A DNA stretch of 64,000 bases from Eretmocerus hayati (taxonomy: Eukaryota > Arthropoda > Insecta > Hymenoptera > Aphelinidae). Under the pieces are notes generated by a model. The model did no database searches. It saw nothing but the letters and a program-made list of their open reading frames with translations, and was not told where the DNA came from. The DNA is taken from the NCBI GenBank assembly GCA_029851415.1, contig CM056741.1:89191282-89255281 (forward strand), written 5' to 3'. Of this stretch, positions 32,555-45,130 are shown in pieces (position 1 is the first letter of the stretch; each line of letters opens with the position of its first letter). The translations under genes and the position numbers were made by a program.

Positions 32555-32835
32555 ACCTCGCTTCTTGGTATGCAGTGCAAATTCTTACTCTAGATTTGTG
32601 GTCAGATTCGGACTCGATTGCTGCAGAGCTCAGGTACTTTGGCATTTCTCTTTAGGTTGCGGCAAGATGTCCCGGTTCGGCGCACTGAAAACCGAGTTTC
32701 GGTTCCCGCTTCTCAGCCTTCGCTCCCTTGCAGCCCCAGGCTTCTTGGCCGTACCCCAGGCAATCGTAGCATCTCGGAATGCCACTCTTCTCGCGGGTCT
32801 CACCCTGCCCCATCCAACCTTGAGTTCCACCTAGT
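32555..32835 (-). pseudogene. R1-type LINE ORF1 C-terminus with zinc knuckles
   Basis: In one minus-strand frame, upstream of ORF2, the peptide RCYDCLGYGQEAWGCKG matches a CCHC zinc knuckle whose histidine has become glutamine. A second, more decayed knuckle (FQCAEPGHLAAT) follows and is ended by a stop. Gag-like ORF1 proteins of R1 LINEs carry two or three such knuckles at their C-terminus, and the position just before the ORF2 start fits. The N-terminal part was not found further out. Confidence 0.65.
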
Positions 32836-32839
32836 CTAG

Positions 32840-33825
32840 GAGGTAAGAGGCCAGTTGTTGTGACCGAGACAACCGCCGCCGTTTGGGTGCAGCGGTAGCC
32901 ACTCCGGAATAACTTGACAACGATTGATTCCCTCTCGTTCCCTGGAAAAGCCTCAGCGAGGTCCTTCCGTACTTAGTACTCGAGTGGTAGTTTTTGGAAA
33001 GCGTGGTTCGTCAATTTTATATCACTGGCGGGCAGTCCTCCATCGATCTCTTTGGGGTGGCTGAGTCATGGTTGGATAGGTTTGTCGATGACAACCTGTC
33101 ACCGGCTGCCAAATCCCACGCCTTGCGCACGATCTCCCTTCCTCATCTCCTCTCCCACGACATAGCCTCGGGTGGCTCAAGAGCCCGAGCAGTTCGCCGC
33201 GGTACCGCTAGGTGGCGTCCATCCTTGCCCGCTATCAAAACAAGGCGCCGTGTTTTCAAAACCGGTGCCCAAACCAACTTTGACGATGGCCACTCCCGTC
33301 AGACTTCTACAGCCCTGACGTGCTCGGGAGATCACCGGACGAGTACCTAGGTCCACTCCTACAGCGCTGATACGCTCGGAAGTAGCTGCAACCTAGTAAC
33401 GGTCCACATCCATTCCTCGGGTTGATGTTTCCAGCTCCTTCGGCGCTAACGCACTCGGGAGTACTTACGTCACTCGAGCAGACCTAATCACGTCAGAGAC
33501 CATCTTCGATCCAGGACCATCCCGGTACCTCGAGGCGAGCTCAACGGACCCAACCAGACCGGACGACCGCAACGCTGACAACCGAGCCTCCTACGGATCG
33601 AAGCCTCAACCCAGGATGTTGGGAACCGTCAGCCGCACGCGATGTTGGTCCCAATGACGCGCATCACAGTCTGGGATTCCGATGGAGTTTGCAGGAGCGA
33701 CTCCCACGGTTCCAACCTTGCCCTCTATATATTTATCACCACCAGGACCATTCAAACGATATCTCGGAGTGGACTCCGGGAATCACCAAACTGCGACATC
33801 AGCTCTTTTTCAGGGCTAACCCGCC
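32840..33825. other. Boundary between two LINEs, no gene recognised
   Basis: The stretch lies upstream of both the minus-strand R1 and the plus-strand LINE. A loosely repeated phrase (CTGACGTGCTCGGGAG, CTGATACGCTCGGAAG, CTAACGCACTCGGGAG at about 33,316, 33,368 and 33,448) may be 5'-UTR repeats of one of them. Confidence 0.4.
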
Positions 33826-33829
33826 GAAC

Positions 33830-36600
33830 CCAAATTGGCCCTTTTCAGGGACACCATTCTTCTGAAGTATGAACCACTGTTGTGGCCCACGAAGTTACCA
33901 CGTGGCGCAAGCCGCCCGGTAACAAACCTTGTTGAGATTCCAGGTTTTCCTCTTCTACGCCAGCATCGGAGCAAAAGAGACCGTGGGGACGCTTCAGACA
34001 TTCGCAATCATTCCAAAGTGGAGAGATCAGCCTCTTCTGGAACATCTGGCCCGGATAAACCTGGGGTACCCGAATTCCTTGTTTGTAGCATGGCAAAGCA
34101 AATCCCCACCAATACTGATGGGTGTAGTTTATATGACTCCTAGCATTATTATGAGAAATGATGATGGGCTGTTTCGCTCGCTACGCAAATTGTGCAATGA
34201 CTATAACCATGAGATCGACATGGGTCACATGAAAGTAGACTCGCTGGACACGACTCATCCTGTCACAAAGACACTGACTGCATTGACGAAAGAACTGTCC
34301 CTACAAATTGTGCAGCATGGCACAACTCATCAACACAGCCCTTATGTATCTCACAATTGGATTGGCCCCATTTACGTGGATGGAAGTGACCATATAACTG
34401 ATTTCCACAATAAGTTACTGCATGGTCTTGGTACGCATTCGGTCATCGACGTTATCATTGACGTTATTACCCCTGTTCCGCCAAAGGACTGAAAGAGTCC
34501 TTTGATTCAAAGACTGATAGAGACTTCCGTGAAATCACTCCTGAAGGGCTGAACGACCGCCTGCTACGCTGCGACTGGACGGCCTCGAGAATGCTGAAAC
34601 CAGCTTGAAAGACGCGATAAATCGTGTCAATGGAAATTGTTTCAGATCAATTAGCACCTGAAAAAATCTGTCCTCGGAAAGGTGACACTCCTTGGACTGG
34701 TCTCGATCTGAGAGCACTCATAAATGAGCGAGATGCTGCGTGTAGGCGTTGGGAGCGGAACCAACGCAACCAGCGCAAGTATTCTGTGCTCCAATGTGAC
34801 TACTTTCAGCTTAGTGAAGAGGTCGACGTGTGCTTGGAACGAGAGCAAAACTTCTTGATTCAGTCCCACTCATCAGATGTTCTTGATCAGAACAAGAATT
34901 TTTGGAAGGAGCTACGCAACCTCGGCCTCTTACCTAAGAGCAAAGAGGATGAGCTTCAAGGTTTCACACCAGACAAGTTAAACGCGTACTTTGCAAGGGT
35001 CTTCGTCTCATCACTTGAGGGTGATGAAGAAGCAACGGATGACATCATGTCAGCCTCAGAGGAGGGATCAAATTCAAGTCCTCGATTCCCAACGAAGTAC
35101 CGTATTTACCCGTGTAAAAGACGCACCAAAAAATCAGTTTTGAGCACTCCAAAACAGGGGTGCGTCTTATCTATGGGTGCGTCTTATCTATAGGTGCTTA
35201 ATATTTTCTGTGCGGGAAATTTGTTGGCAGCACTCGTGTATAAGACGCACCAGAAATGTATAGAATACCACCATACTCAGCTGCGTATTCTTGAAATTGT
35301 TCACAATCGTGAACACGCGTGAATGTACGCGCAGTTGTGTGACTTTGTGTACGTATTTCAATTACATCGAAAACTAAGTGATCGTCATAACAGCATTGCC
35401 ACATCGCGAATGAATATGATATTTCATCAACATTCGATAACATCAGTACACTGTCGAATCTCAGTAGCCCAACAGCTGAGCGAGATTACAAATATGGAGC
35501 TCAAAAAGAGAAATTCATATACAAGTGCTTTCAAACTAAAGGTTGTGCGATAAGCTGAAGCTGTTGGAAATCGAGAGAGTGGACAATAAATGCATTGTGA
35601 TATATCGAATGAATCTCTGTTGTCCTTCATTCGCCCGGTTTCATCTGAAATTTTTCACTCCGGGCCCTAGTAAACCGGGGTGCGTCTTATCCATGGGTGC
35701 GTCTTATCTACAGGCTCTCCTTATTTTCCGATTTTTCCCCCCAAAAAGTGGGGTGCGTCTTATCTATAGGTGCGTCTTTTACACGGGTAAATACGGTAGC
35801 TCTTGCCATCAAGCATCTATCCTCACCAGTCCGTAAGGTGAGGGGGTCCCTCGGGGTGTGATTTCTGAGGCTCTTCTGGCCATAGGTGACCTTATTGTAC
35901 ATATCTTCAACTCCTCTTTCGCTCACAATACTTTTCCAGGATCTTGGAAGCAAGAACAGTCGATTGCATTCGAGGAGACTTCAGCTCCATCAGCGTCGAG
36001 GATTTTCGTCCCATTGTGCTGCTGTGCTTTCACTCCAAGGTCCTGAAAAAGATCGTGCATGACCAAATCACGGACTCTTCCAAAGATAAGAGCTCACTAG
36101 ATCGTTACCAAACTGGATTTGAGAAACACCACAGTACCCAGACTGCTTTGCTCAAAATGGCAGACAACATCAGGTTCGGCATTGACAGAAAACAGATCAC
36201 TATGCTACTGCTCTTCGATTTCAGCAAGACCCTCGATACCATTCCACGTTCCAAGTTGTTGAGTAAGCTGCGCCATCTCGGCTTTTCGAGATCAGCGCTC
36301 CTATAGATTAAGTCATATTCACAAGGTCATACCCAAATCGTCACATCAAAAAACGATCATCTTCATTGGATCGCCACCGATCTGGGTAATCCGCAGGGCT
36401 CCGTTCTTGGGCCACTTCTCTTCAGCTTGTACGTGAATGATCTGCCTGGGTTACTTGGAGAAGAATCAGTGAATCATCTATTCTATGCGGATGACCAGCA
36501 AATTTATATCCAAGCGGAGAAGAATGAAGAATTAGGGCAACTGGTTGCTGAATGGGCTGAGGGGTCCGGTCTGCTACTCAACGGCGCACTATCGGATTTT
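33830..36600 (+). pseudogene. Jockey/CR1-style LINE ORF2, degenerate, split by a DNA transposon
   Basis: Plus-strand fragments in order encode the C-terminal half of an AP-like endonuclease (VVYMTPS, a GDMN-like site decayed to GHMKVD, then VDSLDTTHPVTKTLTALT, 33929-34492). A linker region follows (34624-35095: ERNQRNQRKYS, FWKELRNLGLL). Then comes the reverse transcriptase (35944-36306): FRPIVLLCFHSKVLKKIVHD, YQTGFEKHHSTQTAL, and motif A LLLFDFSKTLDTI. Next are NPQGSVLGPLLFSLYVNDLP and motif C YADDQQIY (36.4-36.5 kb). The frame shifts at least four times. The match ends abruptly near 36,600 after a LLLNG phrase, before the usual C-terminal region. A 697-bp transposon interrupts it at 35100. 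The clade name is a best guess from motif wording. Confidence 0.85.
35100..35796 (+). mobile_element. 697-bp pogo-like DNA transposon with TA target duplication
   Basis: Inverted ends of 28 bp or more begin CCGTATTTACCCGTGTAAAA and include GACGCACC; the right end is the exact reverse complement (35769-35796). A TA dinucleotide flanks each side (35098-35099 and 35797-35798), the duplication typical of Tc1/mariner/pogo elements. Near 35,495 an ATG opens a peptide KKRNSYTSAFKLKVVR that, after one stop, continues AEAVGNRESG. This resembles the N-terminal helix-turn-helix of pogo/Tigger/jerky-type transposases. The rest of the transposase is missing, so the copy is non-autonomous. Several internal copies of GTGCGTCTTATC flank the core on both sides. 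Confidence 0.85.
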
Positions 36601-39460
36601 TCATTCTTTCTCACTTTTTCGCGAGCAAAACTCCATAACTTCAAATAGAGATGAGTTTCTGCTACGATTTAACGAGGAAATGAGAGGTGAGTCTCACTCG
36701 CATGAGTAGCAATCGTTCAACTTGACATATACCCGTTTTCCGGTTGGGAAAAACCTGGATAAACTGAAATTTGAGAAAACAACCTAAGTATGAGGATCAG
36801 GTCGACTATTATTCCAGCATGGGATGTAGTTCCAGTTGCATATGAGAATCTGCGACCATGCATTCCCAAGAAAAATTGTTTCCCGGGGTCGGAACATCCG
36901 GAATATACCGGGAATTCCAAAAATTCTAAGAAACTACATTTTGGTTTTGGATGAATTTTCATGGAGTATTCCCCTAACTAGTGTTCACCTGCCTCGTACT
37001 GATTCCTGACAAATCCCCAGGAAGGAATAGAAAAGATGGCCAGTTGACACTCAGATCGAAGTGATCGCAAGTTTGTTGTAGATCAGAAGATTTATGCCAT
37101 GCAAGTTCGATTATTTTGTTGGAATCGATGCGCGTATGATTCGGCAGAACAGTTGAATGAATTCTCATCAATCTCGTGATGATATCGTGAAATATCAGTG
37201 GAAATCATCAAGGGGAATCCCATGGGTGTTGGGGATTATTATGCTCATATCATACACTATGATTCCATACTGAAAATCGCAAGACACAAATTCATACATA
37301 CAGCCATTCCCTTAATAACTGAGCTCTACTTCATTATCTTTCAACGCAATCCAATTTACTGTAGAGTTCAACTCAATATTAATGAATGAGTGGAGATGCC
37401 TTCGATCTCAATCAACCCAAGGTGAATCAACCTCAATTTTTCGACAAACAGATGTCTAGCCTCATTATGTTGTGGAATTGTGTTCTAATTTGAGTTCCAT
37501 TAGGTATCAGAGCTCTCGAATCGAGAGTGAGTCTCATATCAACACAAGTATCTCACAAGTTTTCAATTAGATTAGATGAAAGACGAAGGATGATTGGATC
37601 CTCAATGTGAGCGACTTCCTAGCTTTCGTATTCCGCGCATATAGGTATAGATCAGGGTTTTGCCATTCTGAAGAACGCAATTCAACGCCTTGCGGGCGGT
37701 AGCAGATGTAGTGAAATAAAGGCTAAGAATGTGGAACTCGGTAGAATCACGTATTTCTCGTTAACATCCCATTCGAACTGATGAATTTGCTCTGCAAGAC
37801 AAGGATATGCGATTTGTCTTTCAGTTACATCGAAGGAAACCGAAAACTCGCTTGACTCAGGCCAAATTGGTCATTCTATATCATTCGAAATAACGGACAT
37901 AAATGAAATTCGTGGCAAGATCAGTGAGTACCTTTACCTGAGATCCGTACATGGGCTCTAAATGAGTTCAGAGTCGAATTGGGAGATATTCACTCCATAA
38001 TGAGGAAGAACACGTATTCTCATGCTGGCTAATAGCACATTTTCCTAGACTTCAGCCTCGTGGATCTATAAAACTAGATATCCCCGATGATAATGGGTTC
38101 GGCTGACAAATATTCTGTATCATCACGAGCCTCCCCCCACCGTGGGTCTCGATAGCTAAGAGATCGAGAGTCGATAGAATAAAGAAGATTTTGTGGGGTT
38201 GATCTTGGTCATCTTCACGATCATTCCCCAACAAGAATCGGGAGAATCCGTGGATGGATGTCAGAATGAAGTCGATTTTCTCATTCTGGAAGATAGGCAA
38301 GAAATCGTATCTTCTCTGCTATTCTTGTAGTTTTCCCATCACAAGTCGAGAAAGATGAGTTTCATCAAGAAATATGTGCGATGGTTTTTTGTAGATTCTT
38401 CGAAGATCTGCAAGATAATCTATCTTCATTCATGGGAAAGTTATGAACAGCAGCTATGAAATTCTCAGATGCAGGAGAAAATCGCGGGAACTTGATCAAT
38501 GCTTTGTGATTTTCCCCGCAGTTTCTTGAATGACGAATAATGGATCGGATTAATTCATACACGTGAACATGATATTTTATGGATCTTCAAAGAATCTCCG
38601 AAAAACTAATCTACATATTCTCTGATGGAACTCGTCCCATTTGACCTATGATAGGAACACCATGGAAAGGCGAGAAACCGCAATACATATGATCTCTCGA
38701 CTATGTATCATAGAATATAATTCTAAGAATCGACTCTATTCCAAAATTGACCAAGAATTCTCTGATTCGTGTTGGAAAATGATCGTAGAGACAACCAAAA
38801 TCAAACACCACGAGAATTCCTTCATTCTATTGACTCTCGACTTTTCGGCTATTCAAGCCCAGCGTGCCTAGCCCGCAATCATTTGTTTGAATCGATGAGC
38901 CAATAGTTCCATGAGAATCACACTAGGGGGAGTCGGGCTTTCAACAACCACAACTAAGTTGATATACTCAGATCAAAAAATATATGGCAAATCGTTCGTC
39001 CTCGAGACATTGTGTCCCATCGATATCCTCGCGGAGTGTACTGTGCACCCAGATATTAGTTACACATTGATAGTGTCGAAAGTGATTCTGCCTGTAAGAG
39101 AAATTTGACGATCTGATTATTTGCTACCAGTGATTGCAACCCTCATTGCTTGATGATGGTGAGTATTGGAGTATATATTTGCTCTTGATCTATACCTTGT
39201 ATCGTGATGAAAGATCTCATGAACACGGAAAGTGTGAATGATCTGCGACTCCAGACATTGCGACCTATATTGAAATTTGAAATTCATCGGGGGCAATTTA
39301 CCCTCAACCGATCTCAATCTGTCATGTTGGAAAAGATGCATACAATCAAATGTACTTCTCTAGATGAAAATATGAGTTGATGAATGTGTATTAATATCAC
39401 TCTCACAAGGAATACCTAATGTTTTCAATCTAATAGGTCATGACTATACCGTCGAATTGG
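36601..39460. other. AT-rich DNA without recognisable gene
   Basis: Frames are short and without domains. No terminal or tandem repeats were seen. Confidence 0.45.
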
Positions 39461-40275
39461 GTAGCTTTGGTACAGTGGGTGCAACTTTGGTACACCACTG
39501 AAAATTGAGTTTCAAAGTTGCACTCGGCAAGGTGAATTATTCTATTGCTCTGAAACCTATTCTCCCTTCTTGGCACACACATAAACAATAAGTCGAGCCA
39601 CCGTAGATCCCGTGTGGATAGTTGTAGTCGTTTATTGAAGCTTTTTTCAAAAAGGGTGATTTAGCAGCGATATGCGAGTGGTCCAGTTAGTGTACCTGGC
39701 AAGGAGTGTTCGGGAACGAACTGCGGGCGAATACCGGAACATCTCGACCACATTTAGCATCATATTGGAGGAACCATCGTAACATTGGGGTATTTCGAGC
39801 ATTCGGAGTTTTAATGAATGGAAAACAGGGGAAAAACCATGAAAAAACGTACCAAAGTTATCCCACTCTAGGTGAGAAGCATGAGAATAGGGTAACTTCA
39901 GTACATCTTCCTAGGACAGCTTTTTTCATCTCATCTCGAGTCGAGTGTTGGTCTATAAGGTTTTAAAATGTTTCAAACAGGTTAAGATGAAACTTCTGGA
40001 TGATAAAATTAGTTCACTCGCATGGTGGTGGGTAGAATTGGAATATTTCGTAACTGTACCGAAGTTGCCCCACCGGGGTCTAATTTCGGTACACTTCTTC
40101 AACAGCTAATAGCTTCGGCTTGGACACATCAAATTGAATCCTGTAACCCGTCAATTCAAAGCTGAGACTGTAAAGTTTCGATTGACTACTGATACGAGTG
40201 GGTTTCGTCAATGTATATAGGAATGCCGAGCAATACAAGATGGAAAACACCGGAAACGTACCAAAATTACCCAAT
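39461..40275. repeat. Region with recurrent GTACCAAAGTTRCCC phrase
   Basis: The phrase appears in both orientations: GGGTGCAACTTTGGTACACC (39478), CGTACCAAAGTTATCCCA (39848), TGTACCGAAGTTGCCCCACC (40055), TTTCGGTACAC (40084) and CGTACCAAAATTACCCA (40257). The first and the 40.06-40.09 kb copies face each other and could be ends of a small decayed TIR element of about 630 bp. Identity is too low to fix borders. Confidence 0.45.
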
Positions 40276-40827
40276 TTGACGGTACTCCATTATAGACTTC
40301 CTGAAATTATTCAATGCAAATTTTTCAGGAGTAAATGGATTTTCCAGGAAATGAGTCAGGGTGTGGGTTGCTATATCATCTCTACTTCCCCCAAAGTTAA
40401 GGGGAGGGTACATAGAAGGAGGCACACTCTTGAGATGTCCACATTATTAGCAATCTTAGAGCTCATATCATATATTTTATGGGAGTAACCATGAATATAT
40501 TCTTCATGGGTGGTGAATTGGTTATTCTGATAGCTCGGATACTTGGAATACCAAATATGAACTCAAAGGAGCCCTGCAATAATCCAAATTCAAAATTGAA
40601 GACGGCGCATACTGTATCGATGAATTTGTTTGTGCTCGGGGGGCTTGTATACTGTAATGTCAGTGAAAATTTTAAAACATATATTCCAAAGATATGAATG
40701 ATAGTTATGGATGGAAAGATATACGGTAAAATGAGATCTGAATTTCACGAAATGCACGCAAAATACACTATCAAGAGCAAATGAATCTCGGGAAAGATGA
40801 CGTGTAGAAATGCTAACTTGTGACTGA

Positions 40828-40900
40828 CGCAATACCTCGGATGATTAGGACGGAGGTATTGCGTAGTCCATAGGCTCTGGATCTCGGGAGAGAGCCTATG
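40828..40900. other. Two adjacent perfect hairpins
   Basis: CGCAATACCTC (40828-40838) pairs with GAGGTATTGCG (40853-40863), 11 bp around a 14-base loop. Five bases later CATAGGCTCT (40869-40878) pairs with AGAGCCTATG (40891-40900), 10 bp around a 12-base loop. The surrounding DNA is AT-rich and non-coding. Confidence 0.7.
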
Positions 40901-42210
40901 TTTTAGGATTCATGACTTGATCGGAAGTATGGAAATGCATATAGGGGGTGATGAATGGACCAAAAATAGGATGTTCTAGTAAAGTTTTATTTATCTCTTA
41001 TCGTCTCGTGAATCATACCAACGGATTAGGGCGTTGACAATGGGGGACGATAATGAGATGAATTAATTGCGAATAGTTTTTTATCGGGATAATGTATGGA
41101 TTAGGGCACACAGTTATCCCAATAAGAACCTATTCAGATTATATCACGATATACTGACGCAGGCGAGTGAATCAAGGGCACCCTCTCACGCCGCATATAC
41201 GTGACTTGTATTTTAGAATTCACCCACGGTAACAAGAGGGGAGTAGGGCCCTCCTAGATATTGTAAGTGACTTCTAATACTTATACAATATTGAGGTATG
41301 GATATGAGCAGAGCCTATCATGCCCAATCATAAATAATGTACACCAGAAATGCGAAAGATTGGAGATTTATTCAGGACACTAATACAATCATATAGATTT
41401 TTATTAACATCCTGAGGACCTCGTAATTCACACTCTATGAGCCAATTCATGACTGAGACACATCATACCGCGATGGAGGAACTGTGGCTCTATTTATACC
41501 CGGTCCTCAGGATTCTAGCACAATCGATAGATAATCTCGAGATATCAGGATAAATATTCATAGAAGCTGCAACCTTAGGCATTATCTAATAGGTACATAT
41601 CCACACTGATGCTGAAATGCATTGATTTTGATAAACATCATGGAATGAAAATATTTTGATTGTTGTTACACCCAAAAGATGATTTTTAGATAACTTCCTG
41701 GAACTTTCTAGAAACACATAGGAGACACGTGCTAATTAAATGCACTTGAGATTTCATTTTAGAATATCGTGGAATGATCATGTTTTATGTGATATCCGTC
41801 AAAAATGGAATGAATTATTGGAATGCCACCTGAGATTGACAGAATATCGTTTCTTCATTGTTACTTACAATGGAAAAAAATTTTCGTCAGAAAAGTATCA
41901 GGTTTTTGATGAACGATTCGAATTTCATCGATATAAAACCGAATAATCATACTCTGAATTGATTTGAAATGGAGCAATTAATTTATTTCGAAAAAATTAT
42001 GTTACATCCAATTTTACGAAGCTTGGACTTTGTAAAATTAAATACTGCAAGCCATTTCTTGAATTTCCGAATGTTACCATAGGTTTTTTGCAGCAAATGA
42101 GCTGCAGAACCAAATGAAAAAAGGACTTTGAAAATTGGTTGAATATAATTGTCAGAATTTTTCATAGAATTTTGTAGAATTTTCCACATAATGGGTTATA
42201 CCTATATATT
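40901..42210. other. AT-rich DNA without recognisable gene
   Basis: No domain-bearing frame or repeat recognised. Confidence 0.4.
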
Positions 42211-42290
42211 AATAGATACATATATATATACTAGGGGGGGGGGGCAAGCCCCCCTGCTCGCTCCGCTCGCCAACCCCCGCTACCCCTGAT
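42211..42290 (+). repeat. TA-rich and G-run motif at possible Helitron-derived boundary
   Basis: CTATATATTAATAGATACAT leads to a TA run, CTAG, a run of 12 G, then CAAGCCCCCC and GCTCGCTCCGCTCGCC. The G and C runs can pair. A related phrase, ACTACTATATATTAGGGGG, occurs at 45,390. It precedes the Helitron helicase and may mark an element edge; this is inference. Confidence 0.4.
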
Positions 42291-42369
42291 TATTGATTCG
42301 AAGAGGTGAAGAATCAATAATCCATCCATAGCAACTTTAGAAGTAATAAAAATCTGTTCAATTTCATTC

Positions 42370-43620
42370 ATGGTCTTGGAGATTGTGGGGAAACTTCCTT
42401 GTAAAGGTCTCTCATTCATCATTTTTTATCCCAAAAGGAGAAGGTTTTGTCAATGGCGTGGACAGGTATTGCGTCGATTCTTTTCACCACAAGGCATGAC
42501 AAGTCATAGATGCTTTAGACTACCCTTGGATCTAGAAAGTATTGAAAGCATTTTCTTGAAATCTGATGCTGATGAGAAGAAATTGAGGGAAGCAGGTGTT
42601 ATCATCTGGAGTGAATCATCAATGATTCCCAAAAAAGTTTTAGTGGTAACCGATAGAACACTCCGTGACGTTTTTTTCAATGACTCACCCTTTGGTCGAA
42701 AATTGGTGCTTTCAGGCGGGGATTTCAGACAAATCCAAGTTTTGACCAATGAGAATAGACATTCTATAATCCAGGAAACTATCACATTGTTAGCCTTATG
42801 GCCATTGTTCAATGTAATGAAGCTGACTAAAAATTTGAGATCTACGGACACTGATTTTTCCAACATCCTTCTAGTGGAGGTGAGGGTAGAATTGATGAAG
42901 TGAAAGTGAGACCTGAGCGGAAAAGTAATGATCTACGTAGAACCATATTCAGAGACATCAACGAAGATATTTCTACGAATAGAGTTGTTCTGTCATCTCA
43001 TAAAGAAAATATCATAAAATTGAATAAGAAAATCTTGGAAATGTTCGATGGTCCTACATCCTCTTACGGAGCGTTGATAATGCGACTCAGAGAGATGCAG
43101 ATCGCACTCATCTGAAATATCCAACCGTGTTTCTGGATGAAATCAGCGATGGTTTGATTTCACATAAAATTAATTTGAAATCACATGCTATTGTGATGTT
43201 GATTCGGAATCTGATGACTCGGAATCTGAGCGTGGCAGAGGGTTTGTGTAATGGGAGCCGATTGAAGATTAAGAAATTGTACGAGCATTATATTGAAGCG
43301 GAAGTTATAACTGGGGAGAATATGGGGAGAGTAGTTTTCATACTTAAGATAACACTAACCAAGGGTGAGTCTTTCCTGCCGTTTGTAGTTCACAGGAAAC
43401 AGTTTCCTGTGGTCTGGGTATTCGCAATGACGATTAATAAGTTCCAACGTCGAAGTTTAGATAAGGTTGGTATTGATATGAAACGGCCGCTTTTCTCCCA
43501 TGGACAGCTTCACGTTGCTCTTTCTCGGTAAAGAAATTCGAAGAATTCATTCATTGAAAATAGATTTGATGGTTCAGATGTGATCGAAAATGTTGTTTGG
43601 GATGGAGTATCTGATGTTTG
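42370..43620 (+). pseudogene. Helitron Pif1-type helicase, decayed
   Basis: Fragments in changing plus frames form the helicase part of a Helitron RepHel protein, the rolling-circle transposase of these elements. Visible parts are GMTSHRCFRLPLDLESIE, a DEAS-like motif decayed to IIWSESSM, LSGGDFRQI and LTKNLRSTD (42370-42903). Then come NEDISTNRVVLSSHKENI (42.95-43.02 kb), SHAIVMLIRNLM, GLCNGSRL, AMTINKFQRRSLDKVGID and GQLHVALSR (43127-43531). Active helicases read DEAS and NKSQGQ at two of these sites, so both are mutated. The Walker A lysine region and the Rep nuclease are not seen. At least three frame changes occur. Confidence 0.85.
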
Positions 43621-44309
43621 ATATTTTCCTCATCTCTAATATGAAATTCAAGTATATTGTTCTCAAATTTCGTTAAGATGGAGTAGAATCTGGAGTTGGG
43701 AGAGACAGTACAAGTATGAAAACTGAGGAAGCAGGTAATCTTGTGGTGTTTGAACGAACAGTTGGAGAGAGAAAGTTGAAGAAAAATACGGAAAATGCTT
43801 AAAATAATCAGAGAGATCTACAAAAATTGAGTTTTTGAATGAAATAATAGCATTGCATGGAACAGACAGTATCTTTTTGAGAGCTCACAGCAAATGTGAG
43901 CGATTCCCGGACTCGATTATTCGAAGAATAGAGTCGAAATTGGAGATGAAACAACGTTAGTGATTCACTTCACCGATATGTCTTCTTATGATTCGAAGAC
44001 GACATCAATATTACAGGACTATAATTGCGTATGTTGACGAAGTATTTCGCAAGTCTGAGTTCGCAAGTCGCAGTCCAGAAAGAGGGCGATGACAGTGAAT
44101 TCAGAGTCTTCAAATTATTGTTGAGTAATCAAGTATGGATTAAGATACAATGCAGTATTCCCGATGATGATATGAGGAAATACATGAAAATATGAAAATG
44201 AATGAGGTACGTACACAATGGTTAACTTCAAACGAAATTGAGAATAATATTAGGAAATTAATTATCATATCGAATTGAGTATACAATATACATGTATGAG
44301 TAATGATGT

Positions 44310-44415
44310 ATGAAGAACCATATTCAAAGCCATGAATGGAGATATTTTCACGAATAGAGGAGTTCTGTCATCTCATAACGAGAATATCATCAAATTGAAC
44401 AAGACCATCGCGAAT
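44310..44415 (+). pseudogene. Second Helitron helicase fragment
   Basis: Bases 44318-44405 repeat 42938-43035. Both read GAACCATATTCA, then GATATTT.CACGAATAGA, then GTTCTGTCATCTCATAA.GA and AATATCAT.AAATTGAA.AAGA. The fragment is about 1.38 kb downstream of the first and in the same orientation, so a second decayed copy or an internal duplication lies here. A frame at 44697-44939 has no recognisable family. Confidence 0.7.
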
Positions 44416-45130
44416 ACTACGTTGGAATATACAGCAAAATGAAATTTGATGATATACCTTCGAAGAAAGGAACAGTAAGTAAGTTGAATTGGTGATGTCT
44501 CGACTATATGACATGATTTTTACATAAGTCTTGTCGATTCTCCAAAGATAGAGGGTTATCCGAAGGATCAATTCGTTCGAAGAAATGAGAAGAATGAAAG
44601 TAAAATTTTGGGTGTAATTACGTCACAAACTCGATGTTATTGTTGTGAAAGATGGAAACGGTCTAATTAAATCGTACGATTGTGGGAAGAAGTTAGATGT
44701 TTGCGATGACTTACAAGAGAATGGTTGATTTTCTGATAAATCAGATGAAAGTGGAAAGGATCGTTTCGAAATTGATTCCTTTGAATGGTCTTCACAGGTT
44801 CAACGTACATGTGAAAGTGAAGGCTATAGATCAATTGAAATTGTTAGGTGGTGAAAAGATGAAAATTGAGAACTCGATTTTGGAAAATGAAGTTCATGTT
44901 GTGGAAGAGTGTTCCGTCACCAAAGATATTGATTATTGATTCTTGATTTTTGGATATACTGTAGAATTTTCATAATCCATATTTTTCGGGAGAAATGTAC
45001 ATCTTCTCCGTAACCCAAGCTCACTTTGAATGTTGCAATGATTGAATAATCTGATGGAAAATAATGGATGGGGGGGGGGGAGGTAATTTCTCGGAGACTG
45101 CAGAGGAAAATTGAGAAGATTGAGGGACTT

